Of a DNA stretch of 64,000 nucleotides, positions 52,079 to 63,906 are shown one piece after another (the stretch's first letter is position 1; each line of letters starts with the position of its first letter). The position numbers and the translations under genes are program-made. Origin of the DNA: Neoarius graeffei (lineage: Eukaryota > Chordata > Actinopteri > Siluriformes > Ariidae); assembly GCF_027579695.1 (NCBI RefSeq), contig NC_083571.1, positions 73,140,279 to 73,204,278 of the forward strand, read 5' to 3'. Under the pieces are notes generated by a model. It saw nothing but the letters and a program-made list of their open reading frames with translations, did not search any database and was not told the origin of the DNA.

Positions 52079-54094
52079 GTAGCTCCTCTAAAAAGGAAAA
52101 TGGTCAGAGACAAAAAATTAGCACCCTGGTATAATGATGACACTCGCACATTAAAACAGACCACTCGAAAATTGGAACGTAAATGGCGTCAAACAAAATT
52201 GGTAGTGTTCAAATTAGCTTGGAAGGAGAGCTTCCTGAAGTATAGAAAAGCTCTTAGTGCTGCGAGATCAACATATCTCTCCTCCCTAATAGAAGATAAC
52301 AAAAATAATCCTAGATTCCTATTTAATACTGTAGCAAAATTAACCAGGAATAAGTCCACTATCAACACATGCACACCTGCAGTATGTAGTAGCAACGACT
52401 TCATGAATTTTTTTAATGACAAAATTGAGAATATCCGACAAAAAATTCAAACTACTAATTTAAGGTTAGACAATGAAAGTGACCTTGTAGTTAACAATAT
52501 AACTGTATCAGATCATCAGCTAGAATGTTTTACTCCCCTAAAAGAAACTGAATTACTTTCATTAATCTCTACATCAAAAGCCTCAACTTGTGTACTAGAT
52601 CCCTTACCGACACATCTATTCAAACAGATAATGCCTGGAGTAATTGAACCGCTTCTAAAAATAATAAATTCTTCTCTTACGATTGGCTATGTACCCAAAT
52701 CCTTTAAACTAGCAGTTATCAAACCCCTGATTAAAAAACCTGACCTTGATCCCTGTCAGCTGTCCAATTATCGGCCAATATCAAACCTCCCCTTTATCTC
52801 CAAGATCCTTGAAAAAGCTGTGGCACAGCAGTTATGCTCATATTTACATAGGAATAACATCCATGAAATGTATCAGTCAGGATTTAGACCTCATCATAGC
52901 ACAGAGACAGCACTGGTTAAAGTAGTAAATGACCTACTGTTGGCGTCTGATCAGGGCTGTGTCTCGCTACTTGTGTTGCTTGACCTTAGTGCAGCATTTG
53001 ATACCATTGATCATTCCATTCTTCTGGATAGACTAGAAAATGTTGTGGGAGTTAAGGGAATGGCCCTCTCCTGGCTCAGGTCTTATCTAACTGATCGTTA
53101 TCAGTATGTTGATATAAATGGTGATATTTCTAGACGTACCGAGGTAAAGTTTGGTGTTCCACAAGGTTCTGTCTTGGGTCCACTGCTTTTTTCTCTATAT
53201 ATGTTACCTCTGGGCGATATTATTCGTAAACATTGTATTAGTTTCCACTGTTATGCTGATGACACACAGTTGTATGTCTCTGCAAAACCTGATGAGAGAC
53301 ACCAGCTTAATAGAACTGAGGAATGTGTTAAGGACATTAGACACTGGATGCTTATTAATTTCCTTCTGCTTAACTCTGACAAGACTGAAGTACTTGTACT
53401 AGGACCACATACAGCTAGAAGTAAGTTTTCTGATTACACAGTAACTCTGGATGGCCTTTCTGTTTCTTCACATGCAGCAGTAAAAGACCTCGGAGTGATT
53501 ATTGACCCCAGTCTTTCATTCGAAACTCACATTGATAACATCACCCAGATAGCTTTCTTTCATCTCAGAAATATTGCAAAGATAAGAAATTTAATGTCAT
53601 TGCTTGATGCGGAAAAACTAGTCCATGCTTTCGTTACCTCCAGGTTGGATTATTGTAATGCTTTACTGTCTGGATGTTCCAATAAGTGCATAAACAAGCT
53701 CCAGTTAGTTCAAAATGCAGCAGCAAGAGTCCTTACTAGAACTAGAAAATATGACCACATCACGCCTGTCTTATCCACACTGCATTGGCTCCCAATCAAA
53801 TTTCGTATTGATTATAAAATACTACTATTGACCTTTAAAGCACTAAATGGTCTCGCACCACAGTACCTGAGTGAACTTCTGCTCCTCTATGACCCGCCAC
53901 GCCTACTTAGATCAAAAGGTGCAGGCTATCTGCTGGTACCTCGTATAGTGAAGGCTACATCAGGGGGCAGAGCCTTTTCTTACAAAGCCCCACAGTTATG
54001 GAACAGCCTTCCAAGTAATGTTCGGGAATCAGACACAGTCTCAGCATTTAAGTCTAGGCTGAAAACATATCTGTTTAGTCAAGCCTTTTGTTAA
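52079..54094 (+). CDS. LINE C ORF2, reverse transcriptase part
   Basis: An intact frame of over 660 codons. It contains the linker ([22 protein letters not shown]), reverse transcriptase blocks [63 protein letters not shown] and catalytic [10 protein letters not shown] (about 53247-53276), then the C-terminal block [24 protein letters not shown] is intact, unlike LINE B. The stop at 54092-54094 follows [10 protein letters not shown]. This reverse transcriptase copies LINE RNA at the nicked target and may serve SINEs. It is cut off from its endonuclease by the frameshift. Confidence 0.88.
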   Translation, partial: VAPLKRKMVRDKKLAPWYNDDTRTLKQTTRKLERKWRQTKLVVFKLAWKESFLKYRKALSAARSTYLSSLIEDNKNNPRFLFNTVAKLTRNKSTINTCTPAVCSSNDFMNFFNDKIENIRQKIQTTNLRLDNESDLVVNNITVSDHQLECFTPLKETELLSLISTSKASTCVLDPLPTHLFKQIMPGVIEPLLKIINSSLTIGYVPKSFKLAVIKPLIKKPDLDPCQLSNYRPISNLPFISKILEKAVAQQLCSYLHRNNIHEMYQSGFRPHHSTETALVKVVNDLLLASDQGCVSLLVLLDLSAAFDTIDHSILLDRLENVVGVKGMALSWLRSYLTDRYQYVDINGDISRRTEVKFGVPQGSVLGPLLFSLYMLPLGDIIRKHCISFHCYADDTQLYVSAKPDERHQLNRTEECVKDIRHWMLINFLLLNSDKTEVLVLGPHTARSKFSDYTVTLDGLSVSSHAAVKDLGVIIDPSLSFETHIDNITQIAFFHLRNIAKIRNLMSLLDAEKLVHAFVTSRLDYCNALLSGCSNKCINKLQLVQNAAARVLTRTRKYDHITPVLSTLHWLPIKFRIDYKILLLTFKALNGLAPQYLSELLLLYDPPRLLRSKGAGYLLVPRIVKATSGGRAFSYKAPQLWNSLPSNVRESDTVSAFKSRLKTYLFSQAFC

Positions 54095-55183
54095 TGGTGT
54101 TTATGAGGTAAAGGAGTAGATCTGGAAGGTCCTCAGACATGGTGTTTTGGTAAACTGGGATGTATGGATGCTGTCAGTCCTCACTCGCTTGCTCACTCGA
54201 GTTTGTTGACGGTGTAGTGGCTGGCTGCTTTATGTCCCGGGGCTCCCTCATGCCTGTGTTACCTTCTGGCTCTCTCCTTTTAGTTATGCTGTCATAGTTA
54301 GTTGCCGGAGTCCCTGCTTGTACTCGGTGCAATATGTATACTGTTCCTACTTATTCAGGTGACATTGGGCATACCTAACCACCTGTGTTTTCTTTCCCTC
54401 CCCCCCACCCCAAATCTGTCCCTCTGAGTTACATGGAGTCAACAGGAAATCTTTTGGTGGAGACCTCAACTGGCTATCGTAGCCTGCAGGGAATCGGCCG
54501 TCAGACATTCTGTCGCATGTCCCAGACCCGGTGAAATGTAACTAAATTGTCTTGGCCAGCCCTAAGGGTCCCATCTGCATCTCATCATTGCTGAGGAGTG
54601 TGCTCCCATCACCCAATCAAGCATCCAGCCAGAGCAGGTCATGATATATTTTACCATATTAACATGCCATTGTTGTGTGTTATGCCTGATGTAAAGACTC
54701 TCGTCTCTGCGAGCCTACCACACAGATTTAATACTTGTCATTTTTAGGGCATACCTAACAACCTGTGTTTTCTTTCTCTCTCTCTTCCCCCCCCCAATCT
54801 GTCCCTCTGAGTTACATGTTGATCCTGGGATTGAGATGCTGGCCTCTTCTGCCCCTCGGACCTGCTTGATCCATCCTGGTGCCCTGTGTCTGGTCGGAGT
54901 TTTATCGCACCGCTCCTGTGAAGGACGGCCCCATGAGGACAGTTGAGGGTTATACCTGTTAAAACTGTTAATATTATAGTCAGGCTGTCTGTTGTTGCCC
55001 AAATGAGGATGGGTTCCCTTTTGAGTCTGGTTCCTCTCGAGGTTTCTTCCTCATGTCGTCTGAGGGAGTTTTTCCTTGCCACCGTCGCCACAGGCTTGCT
55101 CATTGGGGATAGATTAGGGATAAAATTAGCTCATGTTTTAAGTCGTTCAAATTCTGTAAAGCTGCTTTGCGACAATGTTTATT

Positions 55184-55347
55184 TATTATTTTTTTTTTTT
55201 TTAAGATTTTTTTGGGGCTTTTTGCACCTCTATTGGATAGGACAGTGCAGAGACAGGAAACGAGCGGGAGAGAGAGACGGGGAGGGATCGGGAAATGACC
55301 CCGGACCCACGGCACGGCGCCCCATCCACCCGAGCCACGACGCCCCC
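55184..55347 (-). mobile_element. Second tRNA-derived SINE family, copy 2
   Basis: Reverse-strand copy of the SINE at 16850, flanked by the perfect 13-bp TSD GACAATGTTTATT (55171-55183 and 55348-55360). It lies in the LINE C 3' region, just before the tail. Confidence 0.9.
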
Positions 55348-55529
55348 GACAATGTTTATTGTTAAAAGCGCTATACAAATAAACTTGATTTGATTTGATA
55401 AATGAGGGCTAGAAATTCATGTTCCTCTTAAAGCGAGACGGCCTTTCAATTTCATAAAATCGGTGAAATTTAGTTCCCTCTGAAATTTGGTCATTGTGAT
55501 ATATGTTTATTTCTGTAACGTCTCACAAA

Positions 55530-55811
55530 ATATCAGGCCATTCTGTGGCTGAGAAGTTATTTAATTTGAGGGGATTCCCTAGCAAATAATGTGCATGAAA
55601 TCACTTGCTTTACGCAGTCAAACAGACAGAGGAAGTCTGTGTGCGCATGCGCAGGTTTACCTTGACCGTGTACTGACAGTTACATCATTTTGTTGCTCAA
55701 AGAACAGCTGATCACACCGAGGTGCTCGCTGACCACCGATCTATTTTAGTTTGGTCCTGCATTTCCTTTCCTTCACAACATAACGCCTTTTCTTCTTACT
55801 TTCCATTACTG
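55530..55811 (-). repeat. Dispersed repeat, copy 2
   Basis: Inverted partner of 2136-2449. It is cut at its right by the BEL/Pao 5' LTR, so the repeat is older than that insertion. Confidence 0.6.
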
Positions 55812-56535
55812 TAAGAGCCAGTTTTCCTTTTATTTCTTGTCATGCCATAATTGTCCATTGGGGGGCACCATGATGTAATTGGTCACAGCAATATATGGGG
55901 GAACCTTTGTTCAGGTGACAGGTGTTGCCTGACGGAGGGGAACACATACAGTTTTTGACCGCTATGCTCGGCGTTTGTATGTGAACTTTCTGGCGTGCTT
56001 TATTTGCGTTTAATGGACTATTGTGAATGATGCCGACTTGGGATGTATTGCTATTGGATGCATTTTAACATTGTGGTGAGCCACAATAAATGCGCAAAAG
56101 AAAGAAGACGCTACATTTGTTTATTCATGCATACAAGTGAGTCCACCTGCTGAGCAAGCGCGTCAGATTGGTGTTTGTTAAGCAATGCCTCAGGGGCTTC
56201 AAGTGTTAGTCTTAGCCTCTATATCTAAAGTCAAAAACTGTGCCTCACTCCATCGAGACGGAACAAGATTTATCAAAGTGGATTTAGCTGTTCATCGTGC
56301 GACTGGTCTGGAGATGCAGGAAGATCTGACTTTACTACGGAGCTGGGGAAAGGAGTCTTGCTTCAGCATCGCAACACTGGATCAATGCAGCGGAGGATGA
56401 CCCTGCTTTTCGCCGAAAGTCTTCTAGGCTTACTTGCTTCGGCGTGAAGGCGCCCAATGAGGTATGTGTAGCGCTATCTACGAATGAATGGCCATTCAGT
56501 TTGTGTGCACACATTGTGGGTTAAAATCCAATGCA
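55810..56535 (+). repeat. BEL/Pao 5' LTR
   Basis: Starts at TGTAAGAGCC by match to the 3' LTR at 63907. The end at CCAATGCA is placed by the LTR-typical CA and the leader that follows; it cannot be checked, since the 3' LTR is incomplete. Confidence 0.65.
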
Positions 56536-56661
56536 TTGGTGACAGTCGGGGCGGGTAATTAACGCTGATACTTTGTTGCGGATTTGCTTCACGTCGTTTC
56601 AACTCATTGACTTTGGTGCGAACTTTTCGAAACTGCAAATAACCATTCGGACTAATTTAAT

Positions 56662-57126
56662 ATGGATGAGAATAACGTTGTAGACAGGCCCACGGAGCCG
56701 TCTGACAAATTGAACATTGAATATGTCGATGCGCAAGATGACAAACAAAAACGCGTGGTCAAATTAACTGCTAAAGCGTTTGCTGAAAAGCTGGAACGTT
56801 TACAAAATGACAGGCGAATTGTGCTGAATAAGGCTTCAAATTAAGAGATGCGTTGCAATGTTTTGTGAGGAAAAAATGATAAATTACAGGTTGAATGTGT
56901 TTTTAATGACTTGTTGAAAAAATGTGATGAAGCAAAGGGTATTCATGCCTCTGTAATGAGTATGTTGACAACTGATGAACAAGACAAACATGACGTGTGG
57001 TTTAAGGCCAAAATGATTGCTAATAATGATTTTATTTCTAAAGTGCAATTATGGTTATCAAAGTGTGATGAAAGTGTAATGCTTGATGTTGCCACTGGTA
57101 TTGATGGTGTTAACCCTGAAGACAGT
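56662..57126 (+). pseudogene. BEL/Pao gag, N-terminal part
   Basis: Two frames (56662-56844, with a stop after KASN, then from 56911) resemble the start of BEL gag: KLTAKAFAEKLERLQNDRR and HDVWFKAKMIANNDFISKVQ. A frameshift or stop separates them near 56845. The second frame ends in GVNPEDS at the insertion site of the CACTA-type MITE. The protein would form the particle core. Confidence 0.65.
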
Positions 57127-57327
57127 GACTACGTTTACATGCACATCCAAATCGAGCTGCTGTCGGTAATCGAGCTGAAGGTCCCAGCAGGGTGCCAGAG
57201 AAATCCAATCCTACATGCACACAATGAAATCGGGCTATTGTGTGAGGTGCATTGTGCACCCGAGCCACAGGTGGCGCTACACGCCCCATCGTGTTGGTAC
57301 ACTTCCGGTTGTCGTCATGAAGAAGAG

Positions 57328-57561
57328 CTATTCAAGAGTGTAAACAAAGTTATCAGTTCCGTGTTCTCCATTGCGCATTTTTCTCCCGTCCATGAATGTT
57401 AATATATTCAACTCCTTAAGCTGAATGAGCATGAAGTCTGTCTCCTCATTGCTCCAGAAGTGCACGTTTCTGCTTGCCTGTGGCAGTGGGGGCGTGGTCA
57501 AGCGCCGGTCTGTGACAGGAGGGCGGAGCCAGGGAAGGTGAGTGGCAGAACGACGGTACAC
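57328..57561 (-). pseudogene. Myb/SANT-like DNA-binding fragment
   Basis: Minus-strand frame with RNVHFWSNEETDFMLIQLKE and NILTFMDGRKMRNGE, a Myb/SANT-like domain with the usual W-S-x-E-E-T start. Proteins of this kind accompany fish Harbinger- and CACTA-type elements and are probably end-binding proteins. Only about 45 residues are recognisable; the frame before and after is unrelated. It is probably a leftover from the autonomous parent. Confidence 0.5.
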
Positions 57562-57775
57562 CTGACGGTAATTAACCTGTGTTTGTGTGTCTTCCCAGTA
57601 ACCGCGCCCTATTTAAGGAGGCAGAGGGAGAGCTCATCCCGGGACTAGAACACAGCGCGCGTGCGTGTGTGTGTGTGTGCGTGCGCGCTTCTCTCAAGAA
57701 TAAAAGTAGGCTGTTAAACTGAAAAGTCTGACAATAAAAAGCCTATTAGTACCAGAAGCTTTGTCCTGCCGTCCT
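57489..57775 (+). repeat. Possible solo LTR or promoter-bearing fragment
   Basis: A GC-rich stretch has a TATTTAAGG box (57610) followed by AATAAAA signals (57700 and 57742), the order seen in LTRs. A GT/GC microsatellite lies at 57655-57690. No flanking duplication or partner LTR was found. Confidence 0.25.
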
Positions 57776-58140
57776 CTGTGCTCCACCCACACTTCAGAGA
57801 GCTCTACATCGCCATTTTCTCTTCTTCGTTTGTTCCTCCTGACCTCTTCTGCTGCTCGCTACTGCTGTTGTCATGCCGACCGAGGCTGTTGTGTTTCCCG
57901 CTTGTGGTCTCGTCACTCATCACTTCCGGAAGTAGCTCGACAAGTAGCTCGATAGGGTATACATGCACAAAGTAGCTCGGCAGAAATCGCATAAACTAGG
58001 TCATGTAGCTCGATTCCGAGAAATCAAGTTCGGTTCAATTTCAGCCGAATTAAGGTGTATACATGGCATTTTGAACTTCGATTTCAGTCGAGCAACGGCA
58101 GAAATTCGATTCTCTCTATGTGCATGTAAACGTAGTGAGT

Positions 58141-59574
58141 GTCTCAAATGTAGCCAGCAGACGGTCAGGGAGACGTGCTAGTAGTGGTAGATCTAGCACT
58201 GCTTCCTCTAGGATCAAGGCAGTGGCAGAGAAGGCAGTTCTGCAAGCTCGTTTGGCTGCTTTAAAGGACAAGCATGCACTCGAGGAGCAAGAGCAGCAGA
58301 TAAAGAGGAGAAAAGAGCAACAGGAATTGGAAACCATGATTGCTGAATCCACTGCTAAGCTTGCAGTTCTCCAGGCCTCTGACAATCAAAGCTGTGCTAA
58401 AGCATCCAACGCAATGAATTCCTACTTGGAGGAAAACAGGAGAAAAACATCACATGAGTTAAACTCAAAGGCAGATGAATTTATGTATCCACCTCAAAGG
58501 AAATGCATGTACAAGGAGTCAGTGCTTTCAGCATACTCAAAGGCACCAGGGGCATTACAGCAGAAAAGTGGAGCACAGCCCACAGTTAGGTCAAAGCAAC
58601 ACACCAATCTCAACATGCAGAATCTTCAGCACACCTTGGGCACAGGACTACAATCCACACAAGTCACCAACTTACCAGCACCTGACCTCCTCTCAGTAAT
58701 GCAACGGCAAAATGAAATAACATCTGCACTGGTTAAACAACAACAGCTAGCATCACTGCCAGCAAGGGATATACCTCTGTTTGATGGAGATCCTCTTCAG
58801 TACATTTCATTTATGCGTGCATTCGAGCAAGGAGTGGAGGAAAAGGCCAGCCAAAACGACTGTCTGTACTACTTGGAACAGTTCACTAGGGGGCAGCCAA
58901 GGGAGCTTGTTTGTAGTTGTCTGCACATGATGCCTGACCTGGGCTATGCAACAGCAAAACATCTGCTACAGGAGCACTTCAGCAACAAGTACAAAGTCGC
59001 CACGGCATACATTGAGAAGGCTTTGTCCTGGGCTCCAATGAGGAATAAAGATGTTTCTGCATTAAAGGCCTACTCCCTCTTTTTGAGAGGCTGCTGCAAC
59101 GTCATGGTAGACCCTGACTATATGCAAGAGTTGGACATGCCAAGTAACATTCGGGCAGTTGTCACCAAGCTGCCGTTTAAGCTCAGAGAGCGATGGAGGA
59201 GCGTTGCACATGATATTCTGGAAGCAACAGGCAACAGGGCTCTATTTAATGACCTGGTCAAAGTGATCGAAAGACATGTTAGCGTCTTGTCGGACCCTTT
59301 GTATGGCAACATTAATGAGACACCACTTGGAGCAAATGGAGGAAGAGTTGCCAGTAGGCCAAGGTCCTATACAGAGCAAAGGACTAAAGGAAAAAGTTTT
59401 GCCACTACCATCGCACCTGTGGAGTCTGAACAGGCCAGAGGCTTGAGGACCACTTCATCAAGGCGTATCTATGCTGTAGCCCCAACTTGTGCATGTTGTG
59501 CTCAAAGTCACTCGTTAGACCGCTGTGAGCAGTTGAAGCGCATGAAACATAGGGACAAGATAGATTTTTTTTAA
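58141..59574 (+). pseudogene. BEL/Pao gag, main part
   Basis: Continues gag after the MITE: a long coiled coil (about 58200-58400, rich in KDKHALEEQEQQIKRRKEQ), then the conserved gag block RDIPLFDGDPLQYISFMRAF and following (DUF1759-like), then LRERWRSVAHDI. A Cys/His cluster (CACCAQSHSLDRCEQL) starts the zinc-knuckle region. The frame ends at a T-run (59564-59572), where a one-base slip breaks it; CFGCLRAGHMSRNC continues in the next frame. Role: capsid and RNA packaging. Confidence 0.85.
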
Positions 59575-60762
59575 AGGAGAAAGACTTGTGCTTTGGCTGC
59601 CTGCGTGCTGGGCACATGAGCCGAAATTGTGAGCAGCACTTAACCTGTGAGACGTGGGCAAATACATCCCACTACTCTTCATGTTGACAGGAGTGATGCA
59701 ACAAACAGCAAATGCACAGGACAAGTCCAAGCCAGTTCCTCCACAGTATCTGATGGCCCTACAGGGTCACGGCCAGCCGCGGAGACATGTGGACATACAG
59801 GGGCCGGAAGAAATCGCTGTCTGTTGTCAATCCTCCCGGTGCAAGTTAAATCTGCTAAAGGTGACAAAGTGATCCAGACATATGCATTTCTAGACCCGGG
59901 CAGTTCAGCCACCTTTTGTTCAGAGCAGCTCATGCGAAGGCTCCACCTTGATGGGAAAAGAACACAGTTTCTACTCCAAACAATGGGGCAAGAACGAGTG
60001 GTGCCATCATACTCACTCGTTGGCTTGGAGGTGTCTGGCATTAATAGTGACATGTTCTATGAACTTCCAGAGACCCTGACACAGAGGAAAATGCCCGTAA
60101 GCACTGACTACATCGTAACTACTGGAGACCTGGTGCAGTGGCCATACCTGGCGAGAGTCGATGTTCCCAAGATAGAGGCTGGCGTCGACTTGCTGATTGG
60201 CAGCAACGTACCCAAGATACTGGAGCCTTGGGAAGTCATAAACAGCTGTGGGGATGGCCCTTACGCTATAAAAACAGCATTAGGATGGGTCGTGAATGGT
60301 CCTGTATATCAGGATTGCAGCCTTAGTGCTGAGCGTACACCTGCATTGGTTAATAGGATTTCCGTGCACAGGCTGGAGAAGATGCTGATCAATCAGTACA
60401 ACCATGACTTCAATGAGAGGGCTACAGAGGAGACGGGGTTGTCGAGAGAGGATAGGAAGTTCATGGAGATTGTGGAAAGGTTGGCGATTCTCCAAGACAA
60501 CCACTACCAGTTGAAGTTGCCCTTTAAAGGAGACGTGTGTCTGCCCAATAACTATACTGTGGCGAAACAAAGAATAATAGGCCTGAAAAGGAAGTTCCTG
60601 AAAAACAAGCAGTTCTTTGAGGAGTACAATGCCAGCATTACTGAGATGGTGAACAGAGGCTATGCAGAGGAGGTACCTATCAAGCAACTGAGTGGCAGCA
60701 GCAGCAAAGTCTGGTACATTCCTCACCACAGCGTTCGTCATCCCACGAAAAGGACTCTCTGA
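59575..60762 (+). pseudogene. BEL/Pao protease and start of reverse transcriptase
   Basis: After the second zinc knuckle (from 59590) comes the aspartic protease block YAFLDPGSSATFCSEQLMRR (about 59880-59940), then a long region conserved in BEL proteins (VDLLIGSNVPKIL, ALGWVVNGPVY) and the lead-in to the reverse transcriptase (YIPHHSVRHPTK). The frame stops at TGA (60760-60762) where an Arg codon (CGA) is usual before VVFDCAA. The next codon continues the same frame, so this is a single nonsense change. Confidence 0.8.
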
Positions 60763-62991
60763 GTCGTGTTCGACTGTGCTGCAACGTTCCAGGGAACCTC
60801 ACTGAATCAGCAGCTCTTGCAAGGCCCCAACCTTAACAGTACATTGCTTGGAGTTCTTCTGAGGTTCAGACAGCATCCCGCGGCCATCATGGGAGATGTG
60901 CAAGCAATGTACCATCAAGTCAGAGTCCCACAGGAGGACAGAGATTGCTTGCGCTTCCTGTGGTGGCCTGAAGGGGATCTTACTAAAGATGTGGCAGTGT
61001 TTCGCATGACTGTGCATCTGTTCGGTGCCGTCTCCTCTCCGAGCTGTGCCATCTTTGCTCTGAGGAAAACCGCTGATGACGGTCAAGCTGACTTCCCAGA
61101 AGAGGTGGTGTCAACTGTGAAAGATAATTTTTATGTTGATGACTGCCTAAAAAGTGTGGCATCTGACAAAGAGGCTCTGTCAATGGTGAAACATCTGACC
61201 ATACTCTGTCAGAGGGGAGGATTTACTCTGACAAAATGGACTAGCAACAGCCGCGCTGTCCTGCAAGCTCTCTCTGAGGACCAGCGAGCTAAGGACCTGA
61301 AGGAACTCGACATGGACCGGGATGAACTCCCTGTCGAGAGAGCTCTTGGTCTGAGGTGGTGTGTCGAAGAGGACACTTTTACATTCAAGCTGGACATGCA
61401 TCAGAGGTCATGCACTAGAAGAGGAATGCTGTCTGTCTCCAGCTCAGTCTATGATCCCATAGGCTTCCTTGCACCAGTCACGTTGCCTGCAAAACTTATG
61501 CTGCAAGAGCTATGCCGAAAAAACGTTGGCTGGGATGACGCCATACCTCAAGATCTTCTGCATCAGTGGACAGGGTGGCTGGGGGAGTTGGAGATGCTGT
61601 CAGAGTTTCATGTCAGCAGATGCATTAAGCCAAAAGGATTTGGGGATATTGTCCAAGCTCAGCTTCATCATTTCTCAGATGCGAGTGAATTAGGTTATGG
61701 TGCAGTCACTTACCTCAGAATGCAGAACAGCCAAAATGACATTCATGTTGCATTTCTGATGGGTAAAGCTAGAGTAACTCCATTAAAGGCTGTCACTATC
61801 CCTCGCTTGGAGTTGACCGCTGCAGTTCTGGCTGTTCGGGTTGATTTGATGCTGAAAGCTGAGCTTCGGATCCCATTACAACTGTCAGTCTTTTGGACAG
61901 ATAGCACGTCAGTGCTCAAATATATAAGAAATGAGGACAGGCGCTTCCACACCTTTGTGGCGAATAGGGTCACAACCATAAGGGAGTCAACAACACCTTA
62001 CCAATGGCGTTACATCTGCACTAAGGACAACCCAGCTGATGATTCATCCAGAGGGCTGAGGGTCTGGCCATTCATCGATCACAATAGGTGGATGCAGGGT
62101 CCAAGTCTGCTACGTCATCCAGAACAGGACTGGCCATGTGATGTGGTGGACACTGTGATCAGGCCGGACGACCCAGAGGTCAAGAAGGAGGCTGTAGTGA
62201 ATGCAGTCAACGTGAATACACCCTCTGACAGCACCAGCCATCTTATCACCTACTTCTCACACTGGAGGAAACTGAAAGTAGCAGTAGCCTGGCTTTTAAG
62301 ACTAAGGAAGCTACTTCTGTGTAGGGCTCGCAGAAGGAAGGAGTCAGACACTGCCAGCAGCACACAGGATGCTGCAGAACGCAAAGGAAGCTTGACTGTT
62401 GAAGATCTGTGCGAGTCTGAGTCTGCTATAATTCGCTTCTGTCAGCATCAAAGGTTCGAAGAGGAAATGGCTGCCTTATCTGCAGGGAAGACGGTCAGTA
62501 AACAAAGCATGCTCTACAAGCTGGACCCACGACTGGAGGGTGGACTCCTAAGAGTTGGAGGGCGACTCACCAGAGGTTCTCTGCCAGAGGAAGTAAAACA
62601 TCCACTCATTCTGGCAAAAGGTCAACATGTGGCGACTCTTTTACTGCGTGACCTCCATCAGCGGCTTGGCCATAGTGGTCGGAATTACATGCTGTCCACG
62701 CTGAGAAGAAAATACTGGGTCACTGGTGCTAACTCTGCAGTGAGGAGAATTGTGGCTGAATGCTGTACTTGCAGGAGATACAATGGTCGGATGGGGGCGC
62801 AGAAGATGGCAGACTTGCCAAAGGAAAAGATTCTTCCTGACCATCCACCCTTTACAAATGTGGGCCTTAACTACTTTGGACCGATAGAGGTGAAGAAAGG
62901 TCGTGGTACAGTCAAGTGCTACGGCGTAATATTCACCTGCCTGTCCAGTAGAGTGGTCCACCTAGAAGTAGCATGCTCTTTTGGATACTGA
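60763..62991 (+). pseudogene. BEL/Pao reverse transcriptase, RNase H and integrase N-terminus
   Basis: Open from just after the nonsense codon. Reverse transcriptase: FDCAATFQGTSLNQ, IMGDVQAMYHQVRV and catalytic FYVDDC (about 61131-61148). RNase H: HHFSDASELGYGAV and FWTDSTSVLKYI. Integrase zinc finger: HQRLGHSGRNYM...CCTCRR (about 62655-62780). The catalytic core begins FTNVGLNYFGPIEV, where the usual first catalytic Asp (VGVDYFGP) is Asn. A frameshift near 62975 ends the frame. Confidence 0.88.
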
Positions 62992-63750
62992 TGCCTGTAT
63001 TAACGTGCTGCGCCGTTTCATCTGTCGAAGAGGTCAGGTTGCCCATATCCAGTCCGATAATGGCACCAACTTTATTGGGGCAGAGAGAGAGAGCTCAGAG
63101 AGGCGCTTTCATCCCTTAACCATACACAAATTGAAGGAGCAATGCGACAAAAGGGAGTCAAGTGGAGCTTCAATCCTCCAGCAGCGTCACACTTTGGTGG
63201 TGTCTGGGAGCGTGTGATGCGCATGGTGAGGAGGATTCTCAATTCAGTTCTTCGGCAACAGAGGCTGGATGATGACGGACTCCACACAGTTATGTGTGAA
63301 GCGGAGGCCATATTGAATGACCGGCCTATCACCAAGCTGTCCGCTGACCCGAACGACCTTGAACCTCTCACTCTTAATCATATCCTCTTAATGAAAGGAA
63401 GAACCTCTTTACCACCAGGGCTGTTTGATCAACATGACTTGTACATCAAGAGGAGATGGAGGCAAGTTCAATACATCTCGGATCTTTTCTGGAAGCGATG
63501 GATACGTGAATACCTCCCAATGCTTCAGGAGAGGCAGAAATGGAACGAACGTAAGGAAAATCTCAAACAAGGAGATATTGTCATCATTATGGATCCTACT
63601 GCTCCATGTGGCTCATGGCCACTTGCAAGAGTTTTGGAAACATATCCTGACAAATGGGGGTTTGTCCGCTCAGTACGCCTCCAGACAAAGAGTAACATAA
63701 TTGATAGACCAGTTGCTAAGCTCTGCCTGCTGTACGAACCTCCAGGTTAG
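62981..63750 (+). pseudogene. BEL/Pao integrase, C-terminal part
   Basis: Two frames. 62981 to about 63100 has HIQSDNGTNFIGAERE with the second catalytic Asp. After another frameshift near 63090-63140 the frame 63142-63750 has WSFNPPAASHFGGVWERVMR with the catalytic Glu, then EAILNDRPIT and a C-terminal DNA-binding domain (QGDIVIIMDP). The stop at 63748 precedes the PPT by about 145 bases. Confidence 0.85.
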
Positions 63751-63891
63751 TAAGTTAGAAAGGGTACTCAATTATGTGTGTCAACTGGAGTAATGTGTAC
63801 ATCATTATGTGCCCATTGTGTTTTTTTTTTCTTTTCTTCACTGGCTCTTTGTGTGTTTGTGAATTGTCATGTTTGTATGACAACCATTTTA

Positions 63892-63906
63892 ATTAGGGGC
63901 CGGGGT
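63892..63906 (+). other. BEL/Pao polypurine tract
   Basis: TTAGGGGCCGGGG, purine-rich, lies directly before the 3' LTR. Confidence 0.6.

Larger units (their letters stand above)
49862..55399 (+). mobile_element. L2-like LINE C, near full length
   Basis: Plus-strand LINE with a pyrimidine-rich leader, ORF1 (50107-51021), ORF2 in two frames (51088-54094), a 1.3-kb 3' region and a TTGAT tandem tail after AATAAA (55377-55399). One frameshift near 52060 is the only clear coding damage. The 3' region has an internal duplication (CATACCTAAC...CCCTCTGAGTTACATG at 54371 and 54749) and a SINE at 55184-55347. The start coordinate is approximate. Confidence 0.8.
57127..58137. mobile_element. EnSpm/CACTA-type non-autonomous element in BEL gag
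   Basis: The right end, read in reverse complement, starts CACTACGTTTACATGCACAT. The left end reads GACTACGTTTACATGCACAT, so its first base has changed. AGT flanks both sides (57124-57126 and 58138-58140). CACTA ends and a 3-bp TSD identify the EnSpm/CACTA group. GTAGCTCGA-type subterminal repeats lie near the right end. A Myb-like frame (57328-57561) and a possible solo LTR lie inside. Confidence 0.8.
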
